From DATKGL01 sp035510455 (lineage in GTDB: Bacteria; Patescibacteriota; Saccharimonadia; Saccharimonadales; UBA4665): a stretch of 64,000 nt of DNA. The notes below the pieces were generated by a model. The model saw only the letters and a list, made by a program, of their open reading frames with translations. It did no database searches and was not told where the DNA came from. Shown here piece by piece: positions 1 through 7,562 of this stretch (position 1 is the stretch's first letter; each line of letters opens with the position of its first letter). Both the position numbers and the translations under genes were made by a program. The DNA lies in contig DATKHB010000003.1 of the NCBI GenBank assembly GCA_035510455.1, positions 62,001 through 126,000 on the forward strand. The letters run 5' to 3'.

Positions 1-154
1 GGTTGTAGTCGGTCTTCACCTGCGACGGTGAGCTAACCCTCAAGTAGAGGACGGCTCGCTTCGGTGCCTCCGGTTCCGGCCGTGGCTCCGGAGCTACCGT
101 TCGGGCACGCCCGCGCTTAGCCGCCGGTCTGACGGCGGTGGTAGTCATGCTCAT
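1..154 (-). CDS. Serine recombinase, N-terminal part (cut by window edge)
   Basis: Reads leftward from an ATG at 154 and leaves the window after 51 codons. After about 30 Pro/Ala/Arg-rich residues comes RAVLYLRVSS, the first strand and catalytic-serine region of the resolvase/integrase fold, followed by PSQVKTDYN. Such recombinases move integrative elements by serine-mediated strand exchange. AAGGAGGA (rc of 162-169) sits a few bases before the ATG and fixes this start; the next Met is only two codons on. It is the third gene of a leftward run after the XRE and ImmA-like genes, a typical control-plus-integrase arrangement. Without the C-terminus, a large serine integrase and a smaller invertase cannot be told apart, although the lead peptide favours the former. 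Confidence 0.85.
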   Translation of the reverse strand, partial: MSMTTTAVRPAAKRGRARTVAPEPRPEPEAPKRAVLYLRVSSPSQVKTDYN

Positions 155-166
155 ATTCGTTCCTCC

Positions 167-808
167 TTATGCGACTTGTTCTGTGGCGAAGCGTGGGTTC
201 GCAGATCGTTCGTAAATCTTGTCGTTTGTGTTGCGTAGAATCGGGCTGGTCCAGTCGTCTATACAACGTGGTGCTCGGTCGATCATGCCGATAGCACTGA
301 GTCGTACCTGCATGGCGGACTGGGAGACATCGAAGAGGCTTGCCAATCGGGCGATGTTCTGGATACCGCCGCAGTACGCCCGTTTCACCCATGGCCTGGG
401 CATCAACAGGCAGGCGGCGAAGTGGTCGCAGAGTTGCTCGGTCATGCGCTTGCGGTCAGCGTCGGGAAACTTGGCGTACATCAAGTCGGCGAACCGGTGG
501 TCGATGATGTGCTTGAACTCGTGAGCCAGGCTGAAGCGTTGACGTTCCCTGGGCTCGGAACCGTTTAGCAGCACCAGCCACCGCTGAGAGGCCCACTGCG
601 TGGCTCCGGAAGCCGGCAGGAATCTGACCCGATCCACCTGCAGTCTGGGTAGTTCGGAGATTGCGGACTCGGGAACCGGCCCCTCGGTGATGTCCAACAG
701 CTTGAGGAATCGAGCGGCCTGCAGTTCGGCGATGCGCATGGCCTGGCTGTATGTAAGCGGTCGTAGCGGCACGATGTCGCGTAGCCTGGCAATAACACCG
801 GGGTTCAT
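167..808 (-). CDS. ImmA/IrrE-type metallopeptidase
   Basis: 213 residues. The zinc-peptidase signature HEFKH lies at residues 96-100 within SLAHEFKHIIDH, as in the ImmA/IrrE (M78) family, followed by a helical region with CDHFAACLLMP, which also fits the family. ImmA proteases cleave the paired XRE repressor to derepress mobile elements. The start ATG overlaps the stop of the XRE gene (ATGA at 805-808), so the two are translationally coupled, and the recombinase starts 12 bp beyond its stop. The role as anti-repressor of this element is inferred from family and neighbours. Known substrates are XRE repressors such as ImmR; the partner here should be the upstream gene. Confidence 0.88.
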   Translation of the reverse strand: MNPGVIARLRDIVPLRPLTYSQAMRIAELQAARFLKLLDITEGPVPESAISELPRLQVDRVRFLPASGATQWASQRWLVLLNGSEPRERQRFSLAHEFKHIIDHRFADLMYAKFPDADRKRMTEQLCDHFAACLLMPRPWVKRAYCGGIQNIARLASLFDVSQSAMQVRLSAIGMIDRAPRCIDDWTSPILRNTNDKIYERSANPRFATEQVA

Positions 809-1227
809 GCCGCCTCCTCGTTGGGAGAATCGTCCTGTTGCTCTGGCTCGGGCCTCGGCGGATAGACGGGCTGATCCTTGGGAATGCCGTAGTAGCTACG
901 CAAGTATTCGAAGTACCGCTCTAGGTCGGAAACGGCTTCAGCCGGCAGGTCGTACCTGGCTCGCAGATAAGGCTGGAAGCTCGGCAGACCCGCGGGAATC
1001 TCGTAGCCGGCAAGGGCATAGAGGTCGGCGACAGGCACCTCGAGCACGTCGGAGATGGCGCTCAGGTGTGGCGGAGCGGGCTTGATGTAGTTGCCGTTCT
1101 CAAGCTTGGCCCAGTAAGAGGCGTCGAGATCAGCGGCCTCGGCAGCGCCTGCACGGGACAATCCTAAGGACAGTCGTCGCGACCTGATGTAGTCGCCTAA
1201 TGATTGGTTTCCATCTCCTTTGGCCAT
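805..1227 (-). CDS. XRE-family repressor (ImmR-like)
   Basis: 140 residues. Residues about 10-70 form a cro/cI helix-turn-helix (LGDYIRSRRLSLGLSRAGAAEAAD, then SYWAKLENGNY, with a PPHLSAISDVLEV tail). A linker and a Pro/Glu-rich acidic C-terminus follow. The start at 1227 has a near-ideal Shine-Dalgarno, AAGGAGGTGA, 7 nt upstream. It heads an operon with the ImmA-like protease and the recombinase. By analogy with ImmR/ImmA of ICEBs1 it probably represses excision and transfer genes; the operator is not identified, but the structured DNA at 1319-1418 is a candidate. C-terminal residues are not conserved enough by eye to name a subfamily. Confidence 0.85.
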   Translation of the reverse strand: MAKGDGNQSLGDYIRSRRLSLGLSRAGAAEAADLDASYWAKLENGNYIKPAPPHLSAISDVLEVPVADLYALAGYEIPAGLPSFQPYLRARYDLPAEAVSDLERYFEYLRSYYGIPKDQPVYPPRPEPEQQDDSPNEEAA

Positions 1228-1318
1228 TGATTCACCTCCTTTTCCTTACTTACATTTTCTCAAATAATGGGACGACCGTCAAACTGTATTAATGACAACA
1301 TTCTGTCTGAACAGGTCT

Positions 1319-1418
1319 TATCCGTCGCCTGTGTGGATAACTGGGTGTAAATGGCAGGGGCAATATCTGAGAGTGATGACTATATAAGTCACGACTCAAA
1401 GAGGGATTGCCCCTGCCA
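1319..1418. repeat. Nested inverted repeats with a DnaA-box-like motif
   Basis: A perfect 13-bp inverted repeat (TGGCAGGGGCAAT at 1352-1364; its complement at 1406-1418) encloses 41 bp holding a second inverted repeat, TGACT-ATATA-AGTCA (1377-1391). Just to the left TTATCC (1319-1324) and GGATAA (1335-1340) face each other, the latter inside TGTGGATAA (1332-1340), a perfect reverse DnaA box. The block lies between the XRE gene start and the end of the ribbon-helix-helix gene. It could be an operator, a recombination or nicking site, or a terminator-like structure; no T-run follows, so a simple terminator is less likely. Confidence 0.7.
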
Positions 1419-1464
1419 GGGTGGAGAGTGAGTTGTGTGCAGCGCTAAGGCTGACTTCTCGTGC

Positions 1465-1788
1465 TCAGCTCGTAGCTGACTCTCCTCCCTTGCCACGGGA
1501 ACGGCGCTGAGGGGTTTCGCCCTCAGGTTGGTTCTCCGTGACCGGCGAGCCGTCGCTTGACCCCCCAAACAGGGTGGCGATGGCTGAGCGCCGTTGGGCG
1601 GCGTCGTTCTCGATCTCGTCGAGCACCGACTGGGCCCTTGCAGCCAGCTCTGGCTGTGAGCGCTTCGTCTCGATCCACTGATCGATTGCCTGCCGGATGG
1701 CGTCGGTAATCGTCAGCTCGCCGAGCTGGGCGACCATAGTGAGCTGGGCGTGCAAATCGTCTTCGAGGCGAATCGCGAGCGTTTTCAC
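1465..1788 (-). CDS. Ribbon-helix-helix-like small DNA-binding protein
   Basis: 107 residues from a GTG at 1788 that has GGAGG 7 nt upstream; the frame is open far upstream but overlaps ArdA and has no better start. The first 50 residues, VKTLAIRLEDDLHAQL then a helix pair ending TDAIRQAIDQWIE, fit the Arc/CopG fold. The rest is charged and low in complexity. Such proteins commonly autoregulate transfer or antirestriction operons, or act as relaxase accessory factors. Here it follows ArdA by 145 bp on the same strand. Function beyond probable DNA binding is unknown. Confidence 0.75.
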   Translation of the reverse strand: MKTLAIRLEDDLHAQLTMVAQLGELTITDAIRQAIDQWIETKRSQPELAARAQSVLDEIENDAAQRRSAIATLFGGSSDGSPVTENQPEGETPQRRSRGKGGESATS

Positions 1789-1866
1789 GCTGCAACCTCC
1801 TGTGTTGACGACATGAGTGAAACGTTGATCATCTGAGATCACGTCCTTCCTCGGTTGGGTGCGGCC

Positions 1867-1927
1867 GAAAAGTCCTCGGTTTTGGGCTTTTCTACGGTTG
1901 GAGCCGCAGGCCACCGACGAAGTGGCC
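1867..1927. other. Two hairpins downstream of ardA
   Basis: GAAAAG (1867-1872) pairs with CTTTTC (1887-1892), with an inner CC/GG, and GGCCAC (1911-1916) pairs with GTGGCC (1922-1927). They lie in the 145-bp gap between ardA and the ribbon-helix-helix gene. They may attenuate or end the leftward transfer transcript, but the U-run expected of an intrinsic terminator is poor. Confidence 0.4.
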
Positions 1928-1933
1928 GACTCA

Positions 1934-2530
1934 TCAAGGTGGGTGGAACAAGAACACCCCGCCCTCCGAGTCATCGAGGGACAAGAGCATGCCGCCTGAC
2001 TCCAGGTCCCGGACCAGAGCCTCCGTGTCGAGGTGGATGTAGTCACGGAAGGCCTCGGGTACGGCCTCATCGAGAATCTTCTCGATACCCATGTCATCGA
2101 GGAAGTCGTCCATGTAGCTCTCGGCGCTCTCCCAGTGCCCGATGAAGTAGTCCTCGAACTGGTCGAGCAGTTCGGTGTCGCTGTGACCCAAGTAGCTGGC
2201 GAAGGCGGCGAATGCCACACCGTGTTCGGCGATGCCCAGCCCCAGCTTGCTGACCCGCTCGACCGTTTCGTACTCCGAGAGGCGAAGTGGCCCGAAACCC
2301 TCGTAGTCGAAGATGGCCCATTCTTCGGCTCCCGGTTGACGAGAAGAGCGCAACACTTCGTTGACGCCTTCCCAGATGTAGTCAGGCTCCTGGTCGGCAT
2401 CGACCCAGGCGCCGTGCAGATCACCGTTGTTGTAGTCACTAAGGCTGGCGATCCAGACCTTGGGTGTGACTCTCGGCTCCTGCTCACTCCTCGGCTGCTC
2501 CTGTTCTTGTTGTGGTTCTGCTTCACTCAT
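1934..2530 (-). CDS. ardA: ArdA-family antirestriction protein
   Basis: 198 residues, very acidic. After a Glu/Gln-rich lead of about 23 residues comes VWIASLSDYNNGDLHGAW, the N-terminal signature of ArdA, then EEWAIFDYEGFG and a chain of acidic helices. ArdA dimers mimic bent DNA and block type I restriction enzymes when an element enters a new cell. Its ATG overlaps the stop of the methyltransferase gene (ATGA, 2527-2530), so antirestriction and modification are co-translated. Length is somewhat above Tn916 ArdA, explained by the lead. Identification rests on recognised motifs, not on an alignment search. Confidence 0.88.
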   Translation of the reverse strand: MSEAEPQQEQEQPRSEQEPRVTPKVWIASLSDYNNGDLHGAWVDADQEPDYIWEGVNEVLRSSRQPGAEEWAIFDYEGFGPLRLSEYETVERVSKLGLGIAEHGVAFAAFASYLGHSDTELLDQFEDYFIGHWESAESYMDDFLDDMGIEKILDEAVPEAFRDYIHLDTEALVRDLESGGMLLSLDDSEGGVFLFHPP

Positions 2531-3591
2531 GCTGCTTGTCTCCTTTCGTTGTTCTTGTTGTTGATCACCCCCTCCCGTCTGGCTCGCTCAGCTTGGATTC
2601 GCTCCGTCGCCAGCTCCACGTACTCCGGCTTCAGCTCGATACCTAACCAATCCCGGCCGAGTCGCTCGGCGACGATGGCCGTTGTCCCCGATCCCATGAA
2701 GGGGTCGAGCACTACTCCGGGCATGGTCGGTGCACGGCAGGCGCAAGGAGTGAGCTCGCCGGCGGTGCGCACCGCTTCGACTCGGCGCCGCCACGGTTGC
2801 TCACACCGCGTGCACAGCACCTCAGGGCAGCTGGCCAAGATCGGGCGGCGGATTAGCTCGGGTGGGAAAGTGGCGAAGTGGTAGCCGCCGTACCCACCGG
2901 TCGAGATGGTCCAGACGTCACCGGGATTCTTGCCAAGCAGATGACCGGAACGACCCTCGGCCCGGGCACGCTCCAGTCCGTCGTTGGCGCCAGCCAGCGG
3001 TCCCGCCCAGGGCTGCCGTTTCTTGCCGGCGTATTTCTGGTGCCCATGACTTCTGCTCGGAGTCCTGCGAGATCGATGCGGTTCACGGATAACGTCGAGA
3101 TCGAAGTAGTAACGCCGCGAGCGCGTCAGGAAATACATGACTTCGTAGGTCAGGCTCAGCCTGTCGCTGACCGACGATGGCATCGGGTTCGGCTTCGCCC
3201 AGATCACCTTGTTGCGCACCAGCCATCCGTCCGATGCGAGCGCTAGGAGCAGTCGCTCCGGCGCGCACAGCAGTCCCTTGGGCGGAGCGCCGTACTTGGC
3301 ATGACGAGAGAACGAATCGCCGAGGTTCAGCCAAGTCGAACCGCCAGGCTTGAGCGCACGGGCCAGCTCGCCGAACACCGAGCGCAGTTCGTCGACCCAG
3401 ACATCGACGTTGGCTTCGAGCCCGATCTGTCCATCGCTGCCGTAATCGCGGAGCATGTAATAAGGAGGCGAAGTCACGACGCAGTCGACGGAGGCGGACG
3501 GGAGTCGGCGCAGTTGCCCAGCGGCATCACCGATCAGGATTCGGCCACGAGGCAGTTCGTGGAGCCGAAGCTGGGTAGTCGAGGCGATCAC
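2527..3591 (-). CDS. Orphan beta-class DNA methyltransferase
   Basis: 354 residues. TSPPY (about residues 40-44, catalytic motif IV) precedes LDPFMGSGTT (about 295-304, the SAM-binding motif I), the beta-class order of N4-cytosine or N6-adenine methylases. A Cys cluster near residues 255-290 (CPEVLCTRC and CAC) may bind zinc. No restriction gene is adjacent, so it is probably a protective orphan enzyme of the mobile element, paired with ArdA. It overlaps ardA by 4 bp and the upstream Replic_Relax gene by 4 bp. Target site cannot be read from the sequence; the S/TPPY form does not settle base choice. Confidence 0.88.
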   Translation of the reverse strand: MIASTTQLRLHELPRGRILIGDAAGQLRRLPSASVDCVVTSPPYYMLRDYGSDGQIGLEANVDVWVDELRSVFGELARALKPGGSTWLNLGDSFSRHAKYGAPPKGLLCAPERLLLALASDGWLVRNKVIWAKPNPMPSSVSDRLSLTYEVMYFLTRSRRYYFDLDVIREPHRSRRTPSRSHGHQKYAGKKRQPWAGPLAGANDGLERARAEGRSGHLLGKNPGDVWTISTGGYGGYHFATFPPELIRRPILASCPEVLCTRCEQPWRRRVEAVRTAGELTPCACRAPTMPGVVLDPFMGSGTTAIVAERLGRDWLGIELKPEYVELATERIQAERARREGVINNKNNERRQAA

Positions 3592-4424
3592 GACACGCTC
3601 TCCTCGTGGGCAGTTTCCAGCAGCGAGCCATCGAGTAGCGCCTCAGATGCGCGATCGGAGGTCGTGACCACAAAGAGTCGCCAGTGCTCGGCGGGCAGTC
3701 GGCTGAGGGCATCAACCAGTTGTGCCTTCCGTTTGACGGTCGGGACGACGAAGGCGATGAGGGGAAAGATGTCGTCGTCAGATTGCTCACGTCCGGACTG
3801 CCAGTAGCTGATATAGGCACGAGCCTTGCTCACGATGCGGGCGGGAAACTCGGTGGCGCAGTCGACTTCGATGAAGTAGCGGTCCTCGTAGTCGTCGCTC
3901 TCGACAGCGACGTAGGCATCAGGTTTGAGCCAGAGCCGGGTGCCGCCGGGGCCGAAGTAGCGACGCCAGCATGCCGGTTCGGCGTCGAAGTCAGTCATGC
4001 GGGTCGGGCTGGCTGCCGCCGTTCGCAGTTCGACGTACAGCTGGCTGACAGCCGTTTCGTGATTGAGGAGTGCCGGTCCGGGTGTCGGGATTCGCCAGGT
4101 TCGCCGGCGGTCGGGGTCGAGTAGGCGTTGGCCAGCTAGTCCGATCGAGTAGCAGTAGCCATCCGAGCCGGAGTGCTCGCCGCCGATACGACGCCCGAGA
4201 CGCTGTAGTACTTCAAGACCAACGAGCTCGCTCAGATCCGTACGTGCTTGCCTTCGGGACAGACCCGCCGGTGCGTAGTGGACGATGCGAAGCTGGCCGC
4301 CGGACATGATGCCTAGTCGATCGATGTCGTTCAGGATTGACCAGTCCCGTTGACTGAGAGACGCTCGGAGGGACTCCAGACGCTTGGTGGTCACGTAGTG
4401 ACGACGGCTCACAGCCGACCCCAT
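3588..4424 (-). CDS. Replication-relaxation (Replic_Relax) family protein
   Basis: 278 residues from ATG 4424. The N-terminus SQRDWSILNDIDRLG is a winged-helix-like module, followed by RRIGGEHSGSDGYCYSIGLAGQRLL, which is the recognisable core of the Replic_Relax family seen on actinobacterial conjugative plasmids and integrative elements. The later part has FIEVDCATEFPARIVSKARAYISYW, resembling a nuclease-like strand-helix core. It is thought to take part in DNA processing for transfer; the biochemical role is not settled. It lies between the coupling ATPase and the methyltransferase, with ATGA coupling to the latter. The start is uncertain: the frame is open upstream, and a GTG at 4412 is possible. 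Confidence 0.72.
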   Translation of the reverse strand: MGSAVSRRHYVTTKRLESLRASLSQRDWSILNDIDRLGIMSGGQLRIVHYAPAGLSRRQARTDLSELVGLEVLQRLGRRIGGEHSGSDGYCYSIGLAGQRLLDPDRRRTWRIPTPGPALLNHETAVSQLYVELRTAAASPTRMTDFDAEPACWRRYFGPGGTRLWLKPDAYVAVESDDYEDRYFIEVDCATEFPARIVSKARAYISYWQSGREQSDDDIFPLIAFVVPTVKRKAQLVDALSRLPAEHWRLFVVTTSDRASEALLDGSLLETAHEESVS

Positions 4425-4536
4425 TTCCCAACCGAATTCACCATAAGAGTCATTTGCGAATCCGCTGCATCTGTAGCCACTGACCAGGCACAACGCGCCC
4501 GAGCACTTGATCCGACCGGAAGTACGGAGAGGAGGC

Positions 4537-6807
4537 TCATTTGCCACCCCCGTTGGCTGCGGAGCGGCGGTCGTGGCGCCCGACGGCTTTGGGCGGACCG
4601 CTCTGCTGGCGCTTGCGGATGGCAGCTTCGACCTCGCTGCGCGGCACTCCGAAACGACTGCGGGAAGCATCACGCACGGCCGCGGCGTCGCTCGTCTCCG
4701 GACCCATGGGCCGTGTCGTGGCGGTCACCGGAATCTGGGTGCTGCCGCCGGCGAACAGTTGAGCGGCAACCTCGTACTGACCGAGTCCCATGAGGTCCTC
4801 AGGTGTGAGGACCCCGCCCATCTCGCGGGCCATGAGGCGGGCGTCAGAAGCTGGCAACTGGAACACCACGCGGGAACGGGTGTCGGCGAGAACGGCACCG
4901 CTGGTCTCAGTAGGCAGCTGCGAGATGTGCTGATGAGCGAGAGTGAGACCCAAGCCAAGTCCGCGGGCTTCAGCCAGGACGGAGGACATCGGGATCGGCA
5001 AGTGCACGAAGTGCTGCCACTCGTCGAGGTAGGCCATCACCGGCTTGCGGTGATCGGAATGCTGGGCGGCGCGGGCCATGGTGGCGTGCCAGAGCTCGGC
5101 AACGACCAACGCGCCCAATAGTGCAGCGGCCTCCTCGCCGAGCAGTCCGGTGGCGAGAGACACCAAGAGCACCTTGTTGCTGGCGAGCACGTCACGCAGG
5201 CTGAGGGCCGGTTGACTCTGGCCGATAATGCTTCTCACCCGAGGGCGCATGGTGAACGCCCGGACCTTGTTGAGCACGGGCCCAACAGCCATGGCTCTCT
5301 CGGCGTCACTGAGCGCCTCGTACCAACCCCAGAAAGCTTCGAGCCCGATCGGGTCATCGAGCCGGCCGACAATGCGGCGGCGATAGGTGCTGTCGGTGAG
5401 GATCAGCGGCACTTCGCAGAGGGTCGAACCTTTGGCGCCGGCGAGCGTGAGAAGAGCTGCCCGGAGGATGTCATCGAGCCTCGGACCCCATGAGCCGCGG
5501 TAGAGACTTTTGAATAATCCGACCAGGTTCTCGACGACGACCTCCTGGTGATCACGGTCCAGCGACTGCAACGGGTTGAGGCCGACCGGGCGATCGGAGT
5601 CAGCCGGATCGAGCACGACGACATCGCCGAGCCGCTTCTCCGGGATGCGTTCCAGCACCGACTGGACCAGGTCACCTTTCGGGTCGAGGACCACACAGCC
5701 GTAGCCGGCTTCGAGGTCCTGAGTGATCATGTTGACCATCAGCGTCGACTTGCCGTAGCCAGTCGGACCGAGCAGGTGGACGTGACGAAGCCGACCCTGG
5801 AGTCCCAGCGCTAGAGGCTTCTGGTTACCGGGAAAGTTGCTGTCGCCAATCACCGTGCCGTACTGCGGGATCGCCGGCGATGGTGCCAGCGGGCGGCAAC
5901 CGCCGAGCATGAGGCCAGGCACCGACACGGCCTCGATCGGGAACCCGATCAGTCGAGCCAGCTCTGAGGTGTTGTAGGCACCGGGCCACTCGACAAGCGG
6001 TGCCTGGCGATCCCGGACGCGCTTGGCGGCAGGCTTCTCACCCAGCCAACGACGTGTGAGGTGCACTCCGGGAGCACGCACGCTGTGCCAGGCCACCTCG
6101 GTGTGACGGAGCAACGACCTGCTCCGATTGCGGTTGTCGGCGCCAACGGCGATCCGGCCAACAGCCAGCAGTAGTGGCTTTGAGCGCTTCACCTTCAGTG
6201 CGGAGACCTCTTCGCTGGTAGGCATGACGCCATCCGGCGTGCCGAACCACCCTCGGGTATCGGGCGAGGCGACTCGGGCGGGAGCCACTGGCCCGTGTGG
6301 GGTGACAACCCACTGCACGACGACTGCCTCTTGTTTGCCAAGAGGATGCAGGCTGGCTAGTAGACGAGACGAGCTGGCAGCAGCCTCACCGCCGACCTCT
6401 CGGCTGTTATTCGTTAGTCGGTACTCGCTGCCGAGGACGACGCCCAGTTCCGGCACATCGCAGGCCGTGAAGCGGACACCTGGCAGGTTGGCGCTGAGCA
6501 GCCCGAGCACGCTCCGCTCCCAGGCAGCGGGCACGAGCAGGTAATGCCGGATGCCCTTCTCGTCAGCTTCGGTCTCGAGCACCACATAAGGACTCGTCAG
6601 CCAGCGCTTCCACCACGGCAAAAGAATGCCTGTCAGGCCGTCGAGGAAGGCTTCGACCTCTTCAACCTTTAGCCCTCTCGGGAAGCTCAGTTGGAAGGCC
6701 CGCAGCGTCGACTGCACTCGCCGGCGGTTAGCCATACGCAGGAACGTCACGCTGACGACGAGCATGGCTACGGTCACCGCCAGCAGCAGGATGGTTTGTT
6801 CGATCAT
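4537..6807 (-). CDS. VirD4/TraG-like conjugative ATPase
   Basis: 756 residues. One N-terminal membrane helix (residues 5-24) is followed by a long membrane-proximal domain. Walker A GPTGYGKST lies near residue 347 and Walker B-like VMAYLDEW near 589, with DPKGDLV between. This is the type IV secretion DNA-binding/coupling ATPase pattern found in actinobacterial integrative elements; it would feed DNA to a transfer channel at the membrane. No mating-pair-formation genes follow, so the element is either mobilizable or truncated at the window edge. Its ATG overlaps the end of a 52-residue gene. Whether it couples or is itself a pump is not shown by sequence. Confidence 0.85.
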   Translation of the reverse strand: MIEQTILLLAVTVAMLVVSVTFLRMANRRRVQSTLRAFQLSFPRGLKVEEVEAFLDGLTGILLPWWKRWLTSPYVVLETEADEKGIRHYLLVPAAWERSVLGLLSANLPGVRFTACDVPELGVVLGSEYRLTNNSREVGGEAAASSSRLLASLHPLGKQEAVVVQWVVTPHGPVAPARVASPDTRGWFGTPDGVMPTSEEVSALKVKRSKPLLLAVGRIAVGADNRNRSRSLLRHTEVAWHSVRAPGVHLTRRWLGEKPAAKRVRDRQAPLVEWPGAYNTSELARLIGFPIEAVSVPGLMLGGCRPLAPSPAIPQYGTVIGDSNFPGNQKPLALGLQGRLRHVHLLGPTGYGKSTLMVNMITQDLEAGYGCVVLDPKGDLVQSVLERIPEKRLGDVVVLDPADSDRPVGLNPLQSLDRDHQEVVVENLVGLFKSLYRGSWGPRLDDILRAALLTLAGAKGSTLCEVPLILTDSTYRRRIVGRLDDPIGLEAFWGWYEALSDAERAMAVGPVLNKVRAFTMRPRVRSIIGQSQPALSLRDVLASNKVLLVSLATGLLGEEAAALLGALVVAELWHATMARAAQHSDHRKPVMAYLDEWQHFVHLPIPMSSVLAEARGLGLGLTLAHQHISQLPTETSGAVLADTRSRVVFQLPASDARLMAREMGGVLTPEDLMGLGQYEVAAQLFAGGSTQIPVTATTRPMGPETSDAAAVRDASRSRFGVPRSEVEAAIRKRQQSGPPKAVGRHDRRSAANGGGK

Positions 6808-6962
6808 GATGCTGACCCCTTGCGGCTCGGCTGCGCCTTGACGCCTCCCGGTGTCTTCTGTTGACTCTCCATGTCGCGCACCAGACCTAGAAGGGCCAGC
6901 GCCAACTTCTCGATATCTATCTCGTCACGGCGCTTGGCCGTGATACGAACTCGTCTGCTCAC
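6804..6962 (-). CDS. Small basic protein, 52 residues
   Basis: A short gene beginning with GTG at 6962 behind a strong Shine-Dalgarno (AAAGGAGG, 6 nt spacing), ending with TGA overlapping the ATPase start. The product is basic at its N-terminus (VSRRVRITAKRRDEIDIEKL), with a probable helix (LALALLGLVRDMES) and a Lys/Pro-rich tail. I do not recognise it. Tight coupling to the ATPase suggests an accessory transfer protein, perhaps DNA-binding. Confidence 0.65.
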   Translation of the reverse strand: MSRRVRITAKRRDEIDIEKLALALLGLVRDMESQQKTPGGVKAQPSRKGSAS

Positions 6963-6991
6963 GTTGTCCCTCCTTTCGTTTTGCTTGATCT

Positions 6992-7076
6992 GGACCGTCT
7001 CTTGGACGACGGTCCTGGAGAGGGGTCGGCAGCGCAGCGCCAGATCGGCTTGTGCTGTCCGCCACCGCCCCTCTCC
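6992..7076. repeat. Tandem perfect inverted repeats; candidate oriT or leader
   Basis: GGACCGTC (6992-6999) pairs with GACGGTCC (7008-7015) around an 8-nt loop. Directly beside it GGAGAGGGG (7017-7025) pairs with CCCCTCTCC (7068-7076), and inside that CGGCAGC and GCTGTCCG can pair. Both lie in a 171-bp gene-free gap upstream of the ATPase operon. Adjacent hairpins next to transfer genes are typical of origins of transfer and of structured mRNA leaders. A possible leftward -35 TTGACA occurs at about 7101-7106. Confidence 0.65.
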
Positions 7077-7133
7077 TCCGATATCTCAGGTTCTTGGACG
7101 AGTGTCAATAGCAATGTTGCAGTTGGACTGCCA

Positions 7134-7319
7134 CTACTTGTGGATAATCCCGCCGGAACGGGGACCGCGGATGATGAAGGCCACAATCCAGCCGAGCACC
7201 AACAGCACGAGCACCGGGGCAATAAGCGAAGCCAGTAACCCCCAGACGACTCGGGCGACGATGGCAACGGCCACAATCGTGATTAGCCCACCAGCCAGCT
7301 TGGAACGCCAGCTCTCCAT
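7134..7319 (-). CDS. Small two-helix membrane protein
   Basis: 61 residues with two likely membrane helices (about residues 10-30 and 32-50, GGLITIVAVAIVARVVWGL and PVLVLLVLGWIVAFII) and basic ends. It lies 6 bp after the next upstream small gene and precedes the inverted-repeat zone. It probably belongs to the transfer module as a membrane component, but there is no family match I can name. Its 3' end contains TGTGGATAA (7139-7147). Confidence 0.6.
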   Translation of the reverse strand: MESWRSKLAGGLITIVAVAIVARVVWGLLASLIAPVLVLLVLGWIVAFIIRGPRSGGIIHK

Positions 7320-7325
7320 GAGTCG

Positions 7326-7562
7326 TCACGTCCACCAGTTGCGGTCTGATCCCGGAGCCTGACGTGCGGCATCGACCATCTCTCCGAAGGCACGCGCTGA
7401 CACGTCGTGCAACCGACGCTCGGCCCAGTGCTGCTGCCGCTCTATGCGAGCTTGCTCGGCCCGGTGCGCCCGGTAAGCGTTGCTCCCATCGATGATGGCG
7501 ATTGCTGTCAGTGAAACTGTGCTGACGACCATCAGGATGATGCCGATGAGGATGATGATCAT
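7326..7562 (-). CDS. Small membrane-anchored protein
   Basis: 78 residues: an N-terminal membrane helix (IIILIGIILMVVSTVSLTAI) then a charged, probably coiled helix rich in Arg, Gln and Glu. Its ATG overlaps the stop of the 107-residue gene upstream (ATGA, 7559-7562). Together with the two neighbouring small genes it looks like a set of membrane accessory factors for the ATPase. Unrecognised family. Confidence 0.6.
   Translation of the reverse strand: MIIILIGIILMVVSTVSLTAIAIIDGSNAYRAHRAEQARIERQQHWAERRLHDVSARAFGEMVDAARQAPGSDRNWWT

Noticed and set aside
1789..2526. Upstream extension of the ribbon-helix-helix frame
   Set aside because: It overlaps ArdA in another frame, reads as Ser/Arg/Thr-rich noise, and a GTG with a good ribosome-binding site exists at 1788.
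2033..2884. Plus-strand open frame opposite ardA and the methyltransferase
   Set aside because: Antisense shadow of two strongly supported genes.
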